Positions 11,801 to 26,800 of a stretch of DNA of 64,000 nucleotides are shown in pieces (position 1 is the first letter of the stretch; each line of letters opens with the position of its first letter). The stretch is taken from the NCBI GenBank assembly GCA_032622095.1, contig CP136066.1:112179319-112243318 (forward strand). The letters run 5' to 3'. Made by a program: the position numbers and the translations under genes. The notes beneath the pieces were generated by a model, which saw only the letters and a list, made by a program, of their open reading frames with translations, searched no databases and was not told where the DNA came from. This DNA is from Siphonodentalium dalli (lineage: Eukaryota; Mollusca; Scaphopoda; Gadilida; Siphonodentaliidae).

Positions 11801-14800
11801 TTTGAAGGACCTGACCATGAAGTTAGCCATGATGGCGTCTCTTTTGCATGCAGCGAGGGTGCAGACATTACATTTGTTGTCACTTGACGGCAAGCGAAGT
11901 ACGCGATCTAAGTTTTTATTTTACATAAAAGGGTTATTGAAACAAAGCCGAGCCGGCTATACACATCAGAGTGTGGAATTTAGTTCGTATCCTCCTAACA
12001 GGAGATTGTGTATATATACAGTTTTAGTTGAATATTTAAGGAGAATGCAAGGACTGCGTCTTGATGAGGATTCATTGTTTATCAGTTTAATACGTTACAC
12101 CGCATAAGAGAGTGACTAAAGCCACCATTGCTCGATGGATATGGACATTGATGTCCAAAGCAGGCATAGACATAAGTGTGTTTAAGGCCCACAGTGTGCG
12201 AGCAGCAGCATCGTCAAATGCATTCACCATAGTCCCCATCAAGGAAGTTATGGCGAAGGCAGGGTGGAGCCAAGAATCTATGTTCTATAAATACTACCAC
12301 AAGAGAGTAGTCAAGGATCAAGGATTTGCAGACGTAGGGGAGTCATAATTTGTTCTCACTATTGGCTTTGAATCCCCATATTCAAGGCCGATAGTAATTG
12401 GCTGGCGAAATATAATTCTAAAAATAAATAAGACTTACCTTGGTAAGGTGAAGTTCATTTTTAATTATATGAGACATCAATCACACCCTCCCAACCTTAA
12501 ATACCAAATAGTCTCTGAATCGCCAGCCAATCACTACCGGTATGGTTCTAAATTACTATAGAAAACATTTCGATACAAAAGACATTTGCTCGTTGAGCAA
12601 GTTACACATTCATTTTAATAGCTCGAAAAAATTTGGCTGTCAAAACTGAGGTTGTCTTAGTCCGTGAATGCGCAGCGCTCCCCCATATTGAAGCCCTCTG
12701 TGATTGATGTCTCATATAATTCAAAATGAACTTCACCTTACCAAGGTAAGTCTTATTTATTTTTAGAATTATAATGAAAATGAATTTATGGCTGTTGTTT
12801 TACATCATTCGTAAAGTAAATGAGAGTATTTTGCACTCATCCATGGTTCAAATTCATTCATTTGTTGCATGTATTCTGTTGAGTATAAAAGGAGATGGTC
12901 CAAAAAATGGCCGGATTTAGTGTACAGTACCCCTTTAATATGCATTCAATGTTTTTTGGAAATAATGTTGTCTGCTAATTTTTTCCTGAACACTACTCCA
13001 AATAAATAATAAACCATTCCAATATTACTTTTATGCCAGGTTCCCAAAACAATGCTCTTACTATTAGATGATATTGCTCCTAAATGAACATACCATTGGG
13101 AAGGGGGAAGGGTTAATACCATTGTTAAAACTCTTGTGAAATGCCATACATGCCAACATTTATTTGAACACCATAATGCTTAACCCTTTCAGTGCCAGGG
13201 GCCGATCTCATCGGTCCTAATTTACAGTCTGTAAAATTGGCCCTAAAAAAATAAAAAACATTGTTTTTTTTAAAGATTTTTTAAAATTATTAAAATTGTA
13301 AAACATAATAACAAATGATGAAAATTTGTTAGGCCAACAATGCATTCTCTTATATATGCGAGGGGACCTATGGGGGGTGGGGTATCTATCATTCCGCCTT
13401 ATATTGATAATCCGGCCTTGTCAATGATAATCTGGCCTTGTAAATATAATGGTGGTACGAGCTATGTTGTGACTGATAAAAATAGTATTAGAGACACCAT
13501 AATAACAGAACAAACATGATGAACAATGAGGTAAGTGCACATATTTTATATATCCACATCATAGAGGTGATATTCTGCTAGCATCGATATTTTATAAATG
13601 ATGTTTATCACAATTTTAGCTAATTATGCAGAATATACCATAGCAATTCCATTTTTTTTTCCAGGCAAATGGGTTAATCAAAACAAATTATATGATGCCA
13701 ATAGACATGTTTGTATGCTTTGTAATGTAAACAAACATCAAAAACATTACAGAACCATTTGTTTATAGACAAACACTCGGAACTACCGGATTGTTCAATA
13801 AAAATGTTCCATTGCGCTGTGGAAGGCGAAGATAAAATTATTGGTGCTATCAACAATCGCATTCAAATCACACCAATTTGTATTTTAATCGACTAATTCT
13901 ACCTGCTGTCAGTTCAAGATCCAGCTAATTAACATTATTTCATGATTGGGAAATGATCAGACAGAAAACTTGTACATAATATAATTGTTCTTGCAACAAG
14001 ATGAATATTTTTCAATCCAGTTAGTGTTTTCTCCAATCATATATATGGTAATACATACCAAATGAGGAATTTATTATGATAGTATTGTGAGTTGTATGTT
14101 GTAGACGCACCAAATTAAGGGTTTTACAACTGATGTATAATGCGCGCAAATCTAAATAAGGAAATGATGCAATATCATGACTCTGCTTTTAAACAATTCA
14201 CTGCACTTTTTGCGAAAAACTAAACAACATTTGACATGCATTTTCTCTGACACAAAGCATGTGTTGTGAATAATATAGAATTCTTATCATCATTATGCTA
14301 TACTAGAATATTCTTGAATGAAGGCCACCCGTCCCTTTAACTAAGATCAATATTGCATACCTAAAAAATATTTTTCAAAAAGTTGGGGGCGAGGCTAATA
14401 GCGAGCAAGAGTTTAAATGCGGCACTCTACAGTACTCCTACAATACTATTACTTCCATCATCAATAAATTCTAATGAGCAAAATGTCTGAATTCTGTGAA
14501 CTATCATGGGCAAGATGACTTAAATGAAGCATGTTGAATCCCCCACAATAAAAACTCTTCTCTGCTACAATACTGTACTCCAATTGTAACATATGTTTAC
14601 ACCAACTACGATGAAGATTTTCAACTTATATCAATATGTTTTGCTAAAAACATATTGATGAATTAGAATTAACAGTACTTTTATGAAGTTTCCTGTCTGT
14701 TGCTGTATCCAAAATTTGGATCCATCCTTCTTTCAATTTTGCAAAATGTATATATACTAGTTTTGATCTTATTACTGATGTATTGACATTGTCATGTCTT

Positions 14801-17800
14801 GATATCTGTTAATCTTACCACTAATTCTACTAGGCACATGTAACCACGGTGGGGCTTTAGGTAAAATAATCATACCTCATGTGACATGAAGAACGGAGAT
14901 GATTCCTGTGTGGCTCTGATGGCTTTTAACCTTCGGCAGTAAATGTTCTGAAAGGATAGTAGTAACTCATGAATGACTCAACATTTTAAAAACAAAGACA
15001 GAAAATAACGTACATGAATTTGGAGAATGGGTGTCTGGCATTAGTTCAAATGCAAATCGATAAGTGCCTGAAATTCAAGAAAGAGTGACAGTACACATTT
15101 CCCCAATTTAAGTTACATATGTCCCACCAGCATAAATATTAGCACCTTCCTTGTAAATGACAATCCACTATTGTTAACCATTCAATATTTGAACACTCGG
15201 TGATGGGTAGTTACTTGATTGTCAGCCATTTATTTGTGGGGATGTTCAGCTTATACCCTGTAAATGAAGAACAGACAGTTCCAAGGTATATTTTTAGAAT
15301 TGAATGGAATAATCCATTCAGAAATCAGGCGATTCAAGAGTTAACGGACTGCTACCATTTAAATGTTCTCTCCGTTATTATATGTGTTAGAATTTCCTGC
15401 AAAACTGTAAAAGATCGCGCGCTGAAATAAACCATTGCCGTGTTTAATATCCAGATGTCAGCAAGCTGCTTTCAAACACTTGATATCTTCACATCATGCC
15501 ATTATCAGTTAGCTCATTCAGTGCAAGCGACATATATATAAGGATTAACTGTCATGTGGACTGTTTTTATGGAGATGTAACGGTGAGGTAAGTGGACATA
15601 ACTTGTGTAAAACCCAAAGGGTTTTACATACAAGTTATGTCCACTTACCTCACCGTTACATCTCCATAAAAATAGTCCACATGACAGTTAATCCTTATAT
15701 TTATATACATTTAGCGAAAAAGCCACTTTTGTAAATATATTTAAATCGAAAAGTGTATCGTGACAAGATCAGCCCAAAATACCCAATAGCACCCTTGGCA
15801 AAAGTTAATAGGAACAATTTCTCTTCATGTTGAAACCCGATGATGTATTAAGTCAATCCTGCGCAAGTCAAAATGCGCCCAAAGCACTACGCGTTCGTCT
15901 TTCCAAACCTAATGACGTATCGATGGTGTTATTAGCTTGGTGTTATTAGGCGTTGCTCATTCACCGAGAAATAACTGCAACTAGCCACGTGGGCGCCGAC
16001 CAATCAGAATGCTGGATTTAGTGATGACAACACTTAGTGTGTAAATATATATGTAACAATATATATGTTGCCCGCATTACCCATCCATTTTCCAGTGATG
16101 TATATATATGTCGCCCGATGTCATTAGCCTAACGGCCAATGTATCTAGTGTTAAGTCGATACTTTTTTTTTTTTTACAAATTTGATCAAATTCCAGCAAT
16201 AAACAAACATCCAAAAATTATTTTTATAGTTACTGCCTATATTATTTTTACATTGTATGGCTACTAAACCATTATTATTACGGATGGAGAGAGCATTTGG
16301 TGACCATTTGCTTAATGATACTGGTACATTGATACAGTAGCATACTAGATGTATCTACTATGGTAATATATCCCATGTATTTCGATGCAAAACTTACATA
16401 AATTTAAGTATGCACTTCATTTTAATTCCTCTGATATAGTTTTGCATCTATGAGCATGTTGGAGAGAGCCATTCCATGGGAACATCCACTGAACACGCAA
16501 TGTTTCTTGCAAAATAGGTGATGTCATCAAACCAGCATTTCTTAGAAATAGTTATAAATATTGAAACGAGAACACCCAAGTCATGTTTTTCTCCTTCAGC
16601 AATTCAAAATTTCCAATCGAAACACTAAACAAATTATTGAAATGTGCGTGCATTTTATATCTTAAGAGTTCATTAGAACTCTGTCTACAGGGGCAGATGA
16701 TAAGCCTCTGTATGATTATATATAGGCTATAGTGTATAGGCTGGTACTGGCGGAATGCGGCTAGGGAAAAATCGAGATCCGACAACCTGTAGCCTAACCA
16801 GAGCAACCGTGTTCAGATATATAATGAAACAACATGTCATCATTTATGGTTATTGAAATAGTGCGGTGTAATGCATTAGTATTCAGAGGCAAAATATCTG
16901 ACATTAGACAACAAACACCATCTAAAATTTGGTAACTGGGCCAAGGATGACCATAAAATGTTATATCATCCACTCTCCATACCATGGCAACGCACCGACA
17001 CACCCTACTGAATAACTGGTAAATAAAGAGCCCCAACTACAGGTTGTTCCTGTGATGACAACTGTCACATTATCAGTATAGTGTGTTTTGTGGAAATGCA
17101 GTGGAACGTTGTGGGGAATGTATGTCACTAAAATATGATATACTGGCCAGAACATTTGGCAAACGGAGAGCGGAATCCCACGGAAAGCTGGCATTGAATG
17201 AGTTTATTATACTTACAGCATCACCATATCTAAATACAGCTATGAAAGAAATACAACATGGAATCTTATGATCATGAAGGCTATGAATGAAATACAACAT
17301 GGAATCTTACGGTCAAGAAGGCTATGTATGAAATACTACATGAAATTTTATGATCATGAAGGCTATGTATGAAATACAACATGGAATCTTACGGTCAAGA
17401 AGGCTATGTATGAAATACAACATGGAATCTTACGGTCAAGAAGACTATGTATGAAATACAACATGGAATCTTACGGTCAAGAAGACTATGTATGAAATAC
17501 AACATGGAATCTTATGATCATGAAGGCTATGTATGAAATACAACATGGAATCTTACGGTCAAGAAGACTATGTATGAAATACAACATGGAATCTTATGAT
17601 CATGATCATGAAGGCTATGTATGAAATACAACATGGAATCTTATGATCATGAAGGCTATGTATGAAATACAACATGGAATCTTATGATCATGAAGGCTAT
17701 GTATGAAATACTACATGAAATCTTATGATCATGAAGGTTATGTATGAAATACAACATGGAATCTTACGGTCAAGAAGACTATGTATGAAATACAACATGG

Positions 17801-20800
17801 AATCTTATGATCATGAAGGCTATGTATGAAATACAACATGGAATCTTACGGTCAAGAAGACTATGTATGAAATACAACATGGAATCTTATGATCATGAAG
17901 GCTATGTATGAAATACAACATGGAATCTTATGATCATGAAGGCTATGTATGAAATACTACATGAAATCTTATGATCATGAAGGCTATGTATGAAATACAA
18001 CATGGAATCTTACGGTCAAGAAGACTATGTATGAAATACTACATGAAATCTTATGATCATGAAGACTATGTATGGAATACAACATGGAATCTTATGATCA
18101 TGAAGACTATGTATGAAATACTGCATTGAATCTTACAATCATAAGACTGTATGAAATACTACATGGAATCTTACGATCATGAAGATTATGTATGAAATAC
18201 AACTTGGAATCTTACGATCATGAAGACTATGTATGGAATACAACATGGAATCTTACGATCATAAGACTGTATGAAATACTACATGGAATCTTACGATCAT
18301 GAAGATTATGTATGAAATACAACATGGAATCTTACGATCATGAAGACTATGTATGGAATACAACATGGAATCTTACGATCATGAAGACTATGTATGTAAT
18401 ACTACATGGAATCTTACGATCATGAAGACTATGTATGGAATACAACATGGAATCTTACGATCATGAAGACTATGTATGTAATACTACATGGAATCTTACG
18501 ATCATGAAGACTATGTATGGAATACAACATGGAATCTTACGATCATGAAGACTATGTATGTAATACTACATGGAATCTTACGATCATGAAGACTATGTAT
18601 GGAATACAACATGGAATCTTACGATCATGAAGACTATGTATGGAATACAACATGGAATCTTACGATCATGAAGACTATGTATGAATTACTACATGGAATC
18701 TTATGATCATGAAGACTATGTATGAATTACTACATGGAATCTTATTATCATGAAGACTATGTATGAATTACTACATGGAATCTTATGATCATGAAGGCTA
18801 TGTATGAATTACTACATGGAATCTTATGATCATGAAGGCTATGTATGAAATACAACATGGAATCTTATGATCATGAAGACTATGTATGAAATACAACATG
18901 GAATCTTACGGTCAAGAAGACTATGTATGAAATACAACATGGAATCTTACGATCATGAAGACTATGTATGTAATACTACATGGAATCTTACGATCATGAA
19001 GACTATGTATGAATTACTACATGGAATCTTATGATCATGAAGACTATGTATGAAATACAACATGGAATTTTACGATCATGAAGACTAAGTTTGAAATACC
19101 ACATGGAATTTTACGATCATGATATTTGCATGTGAAAATGGGCATTATCAGTATACAGTGTCATCCATGAACTGTGTAGTAACATTGGGGCACAATACTG
19201 TATAAATTCTGCCCAGATAGAAAACATCTGGCACAGGATTATCCAATAAGTAATATAAAATCGCTGTATCATTATCGCTAGCTATCGCCGAGAGGTGCGG
19301 ATCACTCTATTGGCAGATAGTAATGTATTCCCTACATGAGGTCATATCTTAACTCTTTCTATACTAAATACTCATTGATAAATAGTTATCCCTTACGAAA
19401 TGTTCAGATAATAAGTTCAACAAATGACCTACATATTGTTTGTTCAACTTATTGTCTGAACATTTCCCTCCAATAAATAGGAATTCTTCTGCACTATCTG
19501 TATCTGTTGTCTGCTTATGTGTCCAGGTGAATAATTGACCATTCTAATGTATACTTTGATGACTTAGTGGGAAAATCCATCAAGTATAGCAAGTGTTAAA
19601 TCTTACCAAAACTTCTGTGTTATTTCCAACAAATTCTCTTAGTACATCAGCCACCTGACTTGCTGTGTTTGTTTTCTTGAAATCTTTGCTGGAAGTACCG
19701 TCTTTCTGTCAGTGAAGGAAAATATTGAACATCATTAGAGGGACACTGTTCCAAAATTTCATACATGTACAACACTCAATGGAAAATATGCAACAAAAGA
19801 ATTTGGACAATACCAATATCTCAAACTTGACTTTGTGAAGTTGAGCCAAAATGAAAGTGTCAATGACACTGTAGCTCAACTTGGGAAAGAGTAATTTTTT
19901 TGCTGCGCAATGAACAGAATGACAAAGAAGAAGGATAGTAAAAAAGTTAGAGTAAAGGGTTTGTGTAGATGAAATTATTTTCATGTCAACAAATGGTGGC
20001 TGCAGGGTGTTCCAATGGATTCAAATTTGAAACCAAGATGGCTGCTGGCAGCTATGTTTTATAAAAAATTTCGGAAATAATCTATGCCTCCCATCTAGAG
20101 GTCACCCCGAAGATCCATATGAAGTTTTGACAATTGGATGAGGGATGTGGCCTGTACGATGTGCCGAAGGATTAGGTCATGCAAACAGTAAATTCCAAGA
20201 TGACCGTTGTCAGCAATGTTTTTCAACAGAGGTCACCCAGAAGATACATATGAAGTTTGGTGACGATCGGATGAGGGATCTGGCCTGCAGGGCATGCCAA
20301 AGGAATTAGTGATGCAAAGAGTAAAATCCAAAATCGATGGCTCCCATCTAGAGGTGATCCTCAACATGCCTGTAAATTTTCAAAATATTTCTCCAATAAA
20401 TGCTGGCTGCAGGGTGTTCTGATGGATTCAAATTTGAAATCCAAAATGGCTGCCGGTAGCCATCTATTTTAATAAATTTCGGAAAAATTTGATGGCTCAC
20501 ATCTAGAGGTCACCTGCAGATCCATATGAAGTTTGGTGATGATCAGATGAGGGATGTGGCCTGTAGGGTGAACCAAAGGAAATTGTTGTGGACGGATGGA
20601 CAGATGCCAACCCATGGCAATAGCTCAACTTGACTTTGTCAAGTTGAGCTAAAAATGAATTGACGAAACCTGTTATATGTAAATTTCCTCCCCCCATGGT
20701 TAATAATTATATAATATTATATATATACATACACTATAGTATTCCATAATGTGTTAGCCACGAATAGCAGCCTTATTTAATACTGAATATAGTATGGCAG

Positions 20801-23800
20801 GTTTTTAGTGGGTCACTGAAAGCTAAAGAAACTGCTGTGGAATGTTGAATGGAATTTGTTTGGAAATGGAACATAGCTGTCTCACTACTGGATAAGAACA
20901 GCTGTTATGGACCCTGGCTTTTATGTACCATCGGCTGTTACGGACCCGTGACTTGTATGGCCAGGGACTGTATCAACCACATACCGAAACAATAGTTTCC
21001 TGTCGTGGGCATGTATTGGTATAGTCTGTGCTTTTCAATCTAGACCTCTCTAATTTAAGCATATTTACCTTGATTCCTTCTATCCTGAACCCGAGCGATG
21101 TGGTGGAGCTGAGTGTATCCCTCCACTGCATGTACCGAGCCTTGATCACACCCTTCTGAGCATTTTCTTCGGGTGTCGGCTCTTTTGGGTCCACTTCAAT
21201 CATCTTCTCGTACATGTCCTGTAAATGTAAATTACATCATCATGTAATAGCAAAGTGATGGTGAAAAGCAAAATACAACAACATTGATGCTACATTCATC
21301 ATCTTCTTGTACATGTCGAATAAAGAAAGTGTAACATATAATAATTATAGAGATTTAATAAATGAAATAAAAAAATACAGAATTTGTTAGCTAAAATTAT
21401 AAATGTTGGAAATGTCTTCAACCATAAAAACACCTGAAATTTGTTGGAATATATAACAAATAATATTTACATAGCCTGTATGTGTTAAACTAAATTCTGT
21501 TCGATAATTGGTCAATTGGCCAATTCGGCCATGCATTTTATATCCCAATAAACTACACCATAACACAAACAGGTCACATATTGTTCACCAAGATATATGC
21601 AGTAGATAAAATAAGTGGGCATGTATTTTAAGTGTGTGGCCACAGACTAATCAATCGATAATGCACATGCAAAATATTGGGCTAACTTACAGTGCAGCAT
21701 GGTGTAATATCCAAACTGCGATCCAGACAGATTTCAGAAAAAAACATTCAGTTGAGTTTATAGAAATTAAGAAGGAAAAAGAGCTGTATAACTACAAGAA
21801 ATGAATGTAGTTGAGTATGTTGTATTGATGGGTATATCGATGTGACCATTGGAGCACATCTAGTGTGCCCAACAGCGCCAGCACTATATATACCCTTTAA
21901 TAAAACATTGAAACAACATCCATTTCTAAAATAAATTTTCTAAAATTGCCATTGATATTAGGGGTTGAATGAATAATGTGCCGGTTAGTCTGTACCTTTC
22001 TCAGTTTTGGTTTCTCTTTGGCTTTCATTAGTTCTTCTTCTAAGTAAGTTCTCACTCCCATCTTGATATCCATCACACAAGGGTTCTCAAAGTCACATAA
22101 CAGATCTTGCAACTGCAGGTATGCTTATATGCAGTCAAGGAAAGGTCACTATATGCAGGTAGTGTTTTAATGAATGAAAGCATCAATGATACTGTAGCTC
22201 AACTTGGAGAGGGGATAATGTCATACATTACAGTCAATGGATTGATAAGGAATACAGAAAGTTTAAATGTTTAAGTAATACCAGAGGTAAACTCGAAGAG
22301 CCATATGAAGGTTGGGATCAATTGGATGCATAAATGACAGTAGGACATGCCAAAGTATTCAGTTATGCGAAGAGTAAAATCCAAGATGGCTGCTGGCTTC
22401 CATATGAAGTTTGGTGTCGATCAGATGAGAAATGTGACCTGTAAGGTGTGCTAAAGGAAATTGTTGACTGATGCCACAGAAGCACGTGCAGACATTGGAC
22501 GTCAAGCCATGGCAATAGCTCCAACATGACTTTGTCAAGTTGATTTAAAAGTTGACTATTGGTAGGAATAGTAATTTTTCAGTAAAAGTAAAAATTTATG
22601 ATTCAAAGTATATCAAATAAATGCAACAAAATTTCTGACATGGTGGTGGATAAGGACAATCTCAAAAGTATGGTAATTATAAATCAAAATGTGCATTTTC
22701 ACAAAAAATATTGACAAAATTGGTTCATAACTGTAGGTACGGTTGATATTTGTTATAAATTTATAATAAAGCTTGAAATGAGTCATGTGTAATTAATCCA
22801 TTAAAGTGACTATTAACACTCCTGTTCAGTAAATATGGATACTTTCACCATCCTTTTCCTGAATACCAAGGTATTCCGGTACATATGGCCTGAGAACGTC
22901 ATTCATCAGTTTTTTAAAGCATTGTTCTTCTCGACTATCACATTTTTTCAAGATTGAACCTGGATCTCCTGCTTGAAAGTTACCTAAAAATAAAATTTGA
23001 AAAGTCACATCAGTGAAACTATGTCAAAAATATATCATATTTTAGCTTCAATATCGGTAACCATATCCACACAATCGAAAACACAGTAAGCGCTATGTAA
23101 AATAATACAGTACGATCACTAGTAAGATATCAATATATAGACCGCTTGCGCTTCCGTATTTCTTCTATAAATGGCAGTTGAGTCACATTCAACAAATGAT
23201 TTATCCATAATAGATGCTAGCGGTTTATTTAATGGGACAAGATGAAATAGCCATGTGTCCTTCACCTTCAGAAATAAATTCCAGGTAAATTTAAATGTAG
23301 AAGCCACACTTAACTCTTACATAATTCATAATATCTATTTAGTTAGTTTGGCATCTGTGCCCGACTTTACTTGATAATGATATCATTAAAATGTTTTGCA
23401 ATATTACACAAGGAAGTTAAGCAGAATGTCAACATCCAATGTCGAGAAATGACATCATTAATTTCATGAAAGGTTTTTCATCTAAAAAGTTCGGACTTCA
23501 CATTAAACAGGAAGTTGTCGGGAAATGATATCATTCATTTCATAAAAGGCTATGAAGGTCAATCCCATTCTATAATGCTATAGAAAATATCAGAAATGAT
23601 ACCTGTATGTGGCATTAATGCATATAGGTCATTAAAATTATAATTGAGGGCTCAACTTTGAGAAAAAATTGCGGATGAAGATGGAGAACTCTAAAATCAA
23701 GTGGTAATACGGCCAAATTTTAAGATACTTAAGTGATAATACGGCCATATTTTGTTGAACAAAATGTTGATAAATAACAAGTTTTGGGAAATTTGATAGT

Positions 23801-26800
23801 TGACAGTGGCTAGCATTATTTTGTTGCAATAAATTGATTCTGATAACTAAAGCGTATTTTGAAGAAATGTTGTTGTTGTATTTTGATGATATGGGAACCG
23901 TCTGATCGGATTGAGTACCTTTAAGGAATGGGACATATGGCTGTCGTTTTGTGTATAATACCGAGTAAATGCATATCACATGCACATAATACCCATAACT
24001 TCCCAATGAGACCATGATAAGTTAATGCTATCTTCAGCCATACAACCAAGGGACCCTTTATGATACTCTAAGGGACTTGCAATGATTGGTGTTTCATTTA
24101 TGACGATAGAGTACGTTTATGTACCAAATATTTCTGATCATTATTTGCAAAGTTATTACATATGGATTTTTAAAAGATACTCTACCGGATTTGACACCAT
24201 ATCCACTACCACTGGTACGTTTTCTATCCCGAATAATTACATCACACCCATAAGCCCATTAATAGCAGGTTTTGATAGCCATATAATGACTTTCAAAAGA
24301 GGAAGGTTAAGTAAATTTTGGATTTTTATCAGGCAATTCAAATGATTGTCTCTGAAAAAAGTGTCCATGCTTTCGTTTCCCAAAAGTTGTAGAAAATAAA
24401 GAGCGTTCTCAATTAAGATTTTTTGTACTTTGTTTTCAATGAAAAGTTAAGGATGTTTTTGTGGATTTCCACGATGCCTATGCCCTATGAATGGTGGTGT
24501 TTGTAAGTTTTTTCATTTGCTTTCTGCCTGCATGTTAAAATGGAAATTGATTGGTATCAAATCGGACCACGCATCTTTAAATAATGCAGCTTCCAATCTG
24601 ATAATGATGAGAATCTAACACTATACCTTGGTGTCCTGCGATTTGGATCCATGGATATTTGCGTTTCTTGAATTGTTGGACGAAAGGAGACCAGTATAAT
24701 ATTTGGCGTATTTTCCTCCATGAGCTTTTCTGTAAAACAAAAGGATGAGAATGCGGTTATATTCAAAACTGTTTCTAAATTTTAACTGGTTTTATAAGTT
24801 ACAAGCTAAGCAAATACAATTAGTTGAATAGGCAAGTTTTTGTTATTTCCATGATGATTAGACATAAATGTATCAATATTAACCCTGGCAGGTAGAGCGA
24901 AATTTATGTGGTACAGTTGGTTGCTGGAACGACATTTATGTTGTTTACGGTAGTTCTAGGGTAAATATTTTACAGTGCAAATAACTTCGAAAAATCATTT
25001 CCTAAATGGGAACTTTATCGGTTTGTTGAAAGTATAATCTGAACTTTTCCCACCAGTGAATATGAATCCTTCTGTACTTGTACTATTTATTCATGTCTAT
25101 CGTCTGCTCATTTTTCTAGACACCCCTCCAAATGAATCATAGACTATTTCGATTCTCTTTACTTTTATAACTGATGAGAGAATCCATTTTAATAGTAACT
25201 TTTATGATATCAAGAAAATGTAACAAAATGCTTTCTACAGCGACTCGAGAATATTTGAGGTGAAAAATTGTATAATTTCGATCAGATTTAATAGTATAAT
25301 ATGAATTTATCAGTCAGATTCAATCTACATTGGAAACGGGACAAAATCCTACAAATGGAATGTCAATCTGTCAATCACAGTATAGAAATTGACACCTCAA
25401 TCAGCTGCCTCAATTAAAAGTTTTGTTGTTGTTGATATCTCACAAGCAAATATAAACTGTATTTACAGGCCAAGAACTAAAACAAATTTCACAATGGATC
25501 ATGCCACACAGGGTGAAAGTAATAGTAGTGAAAGGTAGTAGTGTATGCATTATTTATGCCTACAATCACTGACTATCTAGTTACACCCAAATATGGCTTG
25601 TTGCCATTCATCGGAATCCATTCACTGAGAGCTTTCCGATGAATGGCAACAAGCCATATTTCCGACTAAATCCTGAAAAATTACCCATTTCTGCTGTGGT
25701 TAAGGAGTCGATTATTTAGGGCATTACCATATATTAAGAACAGGCTGTGTGTTATTCTGGATGGGTTTAGTATGGTTCAGTATATCAGCATTTCAGTCGC
25801 TATGCCATGACGGCATTGTCAGTATTACAGGTGGAGGAATCAAGAATCAAGTCTGCAAATAGTGTGTCTGTTATTAGCAGAATGAGGTCCCCAGAGGGTG
25901 ATTTGAGTGACACTATCCCACAGGGAATGATAGCATCACCAAATTCACTGTCTGGGGACCTCATTCTGCTTAGGCCTCATCTTCTGGGAAGAATCAATAG
26001 TCTCAAATTAACATTGTTTTTAGTTACTTTTTCCCTTCTCTTCAGTTTTTATATCCCCCAGTTTGCAGCAGAAGATAAAATGCATAATCAAGATGACTAA
26101 TGGGTGAACATCACCAACTTCAACTGGGGAACTTCAATTTGATCCTACGTCTCCTATAGCAGTATTCCGGTGTGCAGGATAGCGTCACTAAATTCACCCT
26201 CTGGGGACATCATTCACCAAATAATTTCACTGGAAAATCACTGTAAAAACCAAGGACTGGACCACTTATGTTGCCCTATTAAATGAGCAATGCACGTTAC
26301 AAATTAAACCACCAGGGTGGAATGGGGGTTTGGCAGTGTTGGGGTGCTGTGGGTGGTTTAATCCCCTCCCGAATGGGTTATAATTTTGAGATTGTGATTA
26401 ACTCTCCTAACTGATTTATTTCATTTATTTATTGTTAGTGGACTGAAAATGAAGAAAGTTCCCCCCATACCCCAGCTTAGTCATCCTCTCACAAGTATCG
26501 TTTAACCCTTTGAGTGCCAGGGGCCGATATTATCGGCCCTAAACCTACACAATAAGTCTGTTAAAGAATATAATAAAATATATTAAAATTGTAAAAAATT
26601 GTAAAAAAAAAACAAAAAAACAAAAAAAAAACAATAAACCAATGCATTCTCTTATATATGCGAGGCGACCTATGGTCGACTCGCATATATAAGAGAATGC
26701 ATTGGCACAGGGTATATGGGTTGATACAAAAATCGGACCTGGCACTCAAAGGGTTAAAGTGAGCCAAGAAATGATTTTCGTAGAGATACAAGATGTATAA

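Larger units (their letters stand above)
5984..12775 (+). mobile_element. DIRS-like tyrosine-recombinase retrotransposon, degenerate
   Basis: The order is gag-like ORF, reverse transcriptase, RNase H, then tyrosine recombinase. Split, unequal inverted terminal repeats and an internal complementary region are present; LTRs and target duplication are absent. This is the DIRS layout. DIRS elements replicate through a circular DNA inserted by the tyrosine recombinase. Borders are set by AATTATAAT at 5984-5992 and 12767-12775. The element has in-frame stops, at least four frame shifts, an RNase H deletion and a 2.2 kb insertion, so it cannot be autonomous. Confidence 0.92.
5839..12934. mobile_element. 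Palindromic MITE split at its centre by a DIRS element
   Basis: The left arm (5839-5990) and right arm (12768-12934) are inverted copies: GGGTACTCTACACTAAATC on the left, GATTTAGTGTACAGTACCCC on the right, each bordered by TTAA (5835-5838, 12935-12938). The arms meet at AATTATAAT, now present at both DIRS borders. A related copy at 28094 has the uninterrupted centre. Confidence 0.85.

Noticed and set aside
17240-19123. Regularly spaced repeat resembling a CRISPR array
   Set aside because: Units are contiguous with no unique spacers, and the sequence is a eukaryotic intron.
22096-22112. Acceptor ctgcag|TTG for ITPK exon 4
   Set aside because: It looks like a better acceptor but breaks the phase with exon 3 and drops residues that align with the family.
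22826-22842. ITPK exon 3 read on to a TGA as a terminal exon
   Set aside because: The frame beyond GATGGTGAAA loses family similarity, whereas the GT there joins in phase to exon 4.
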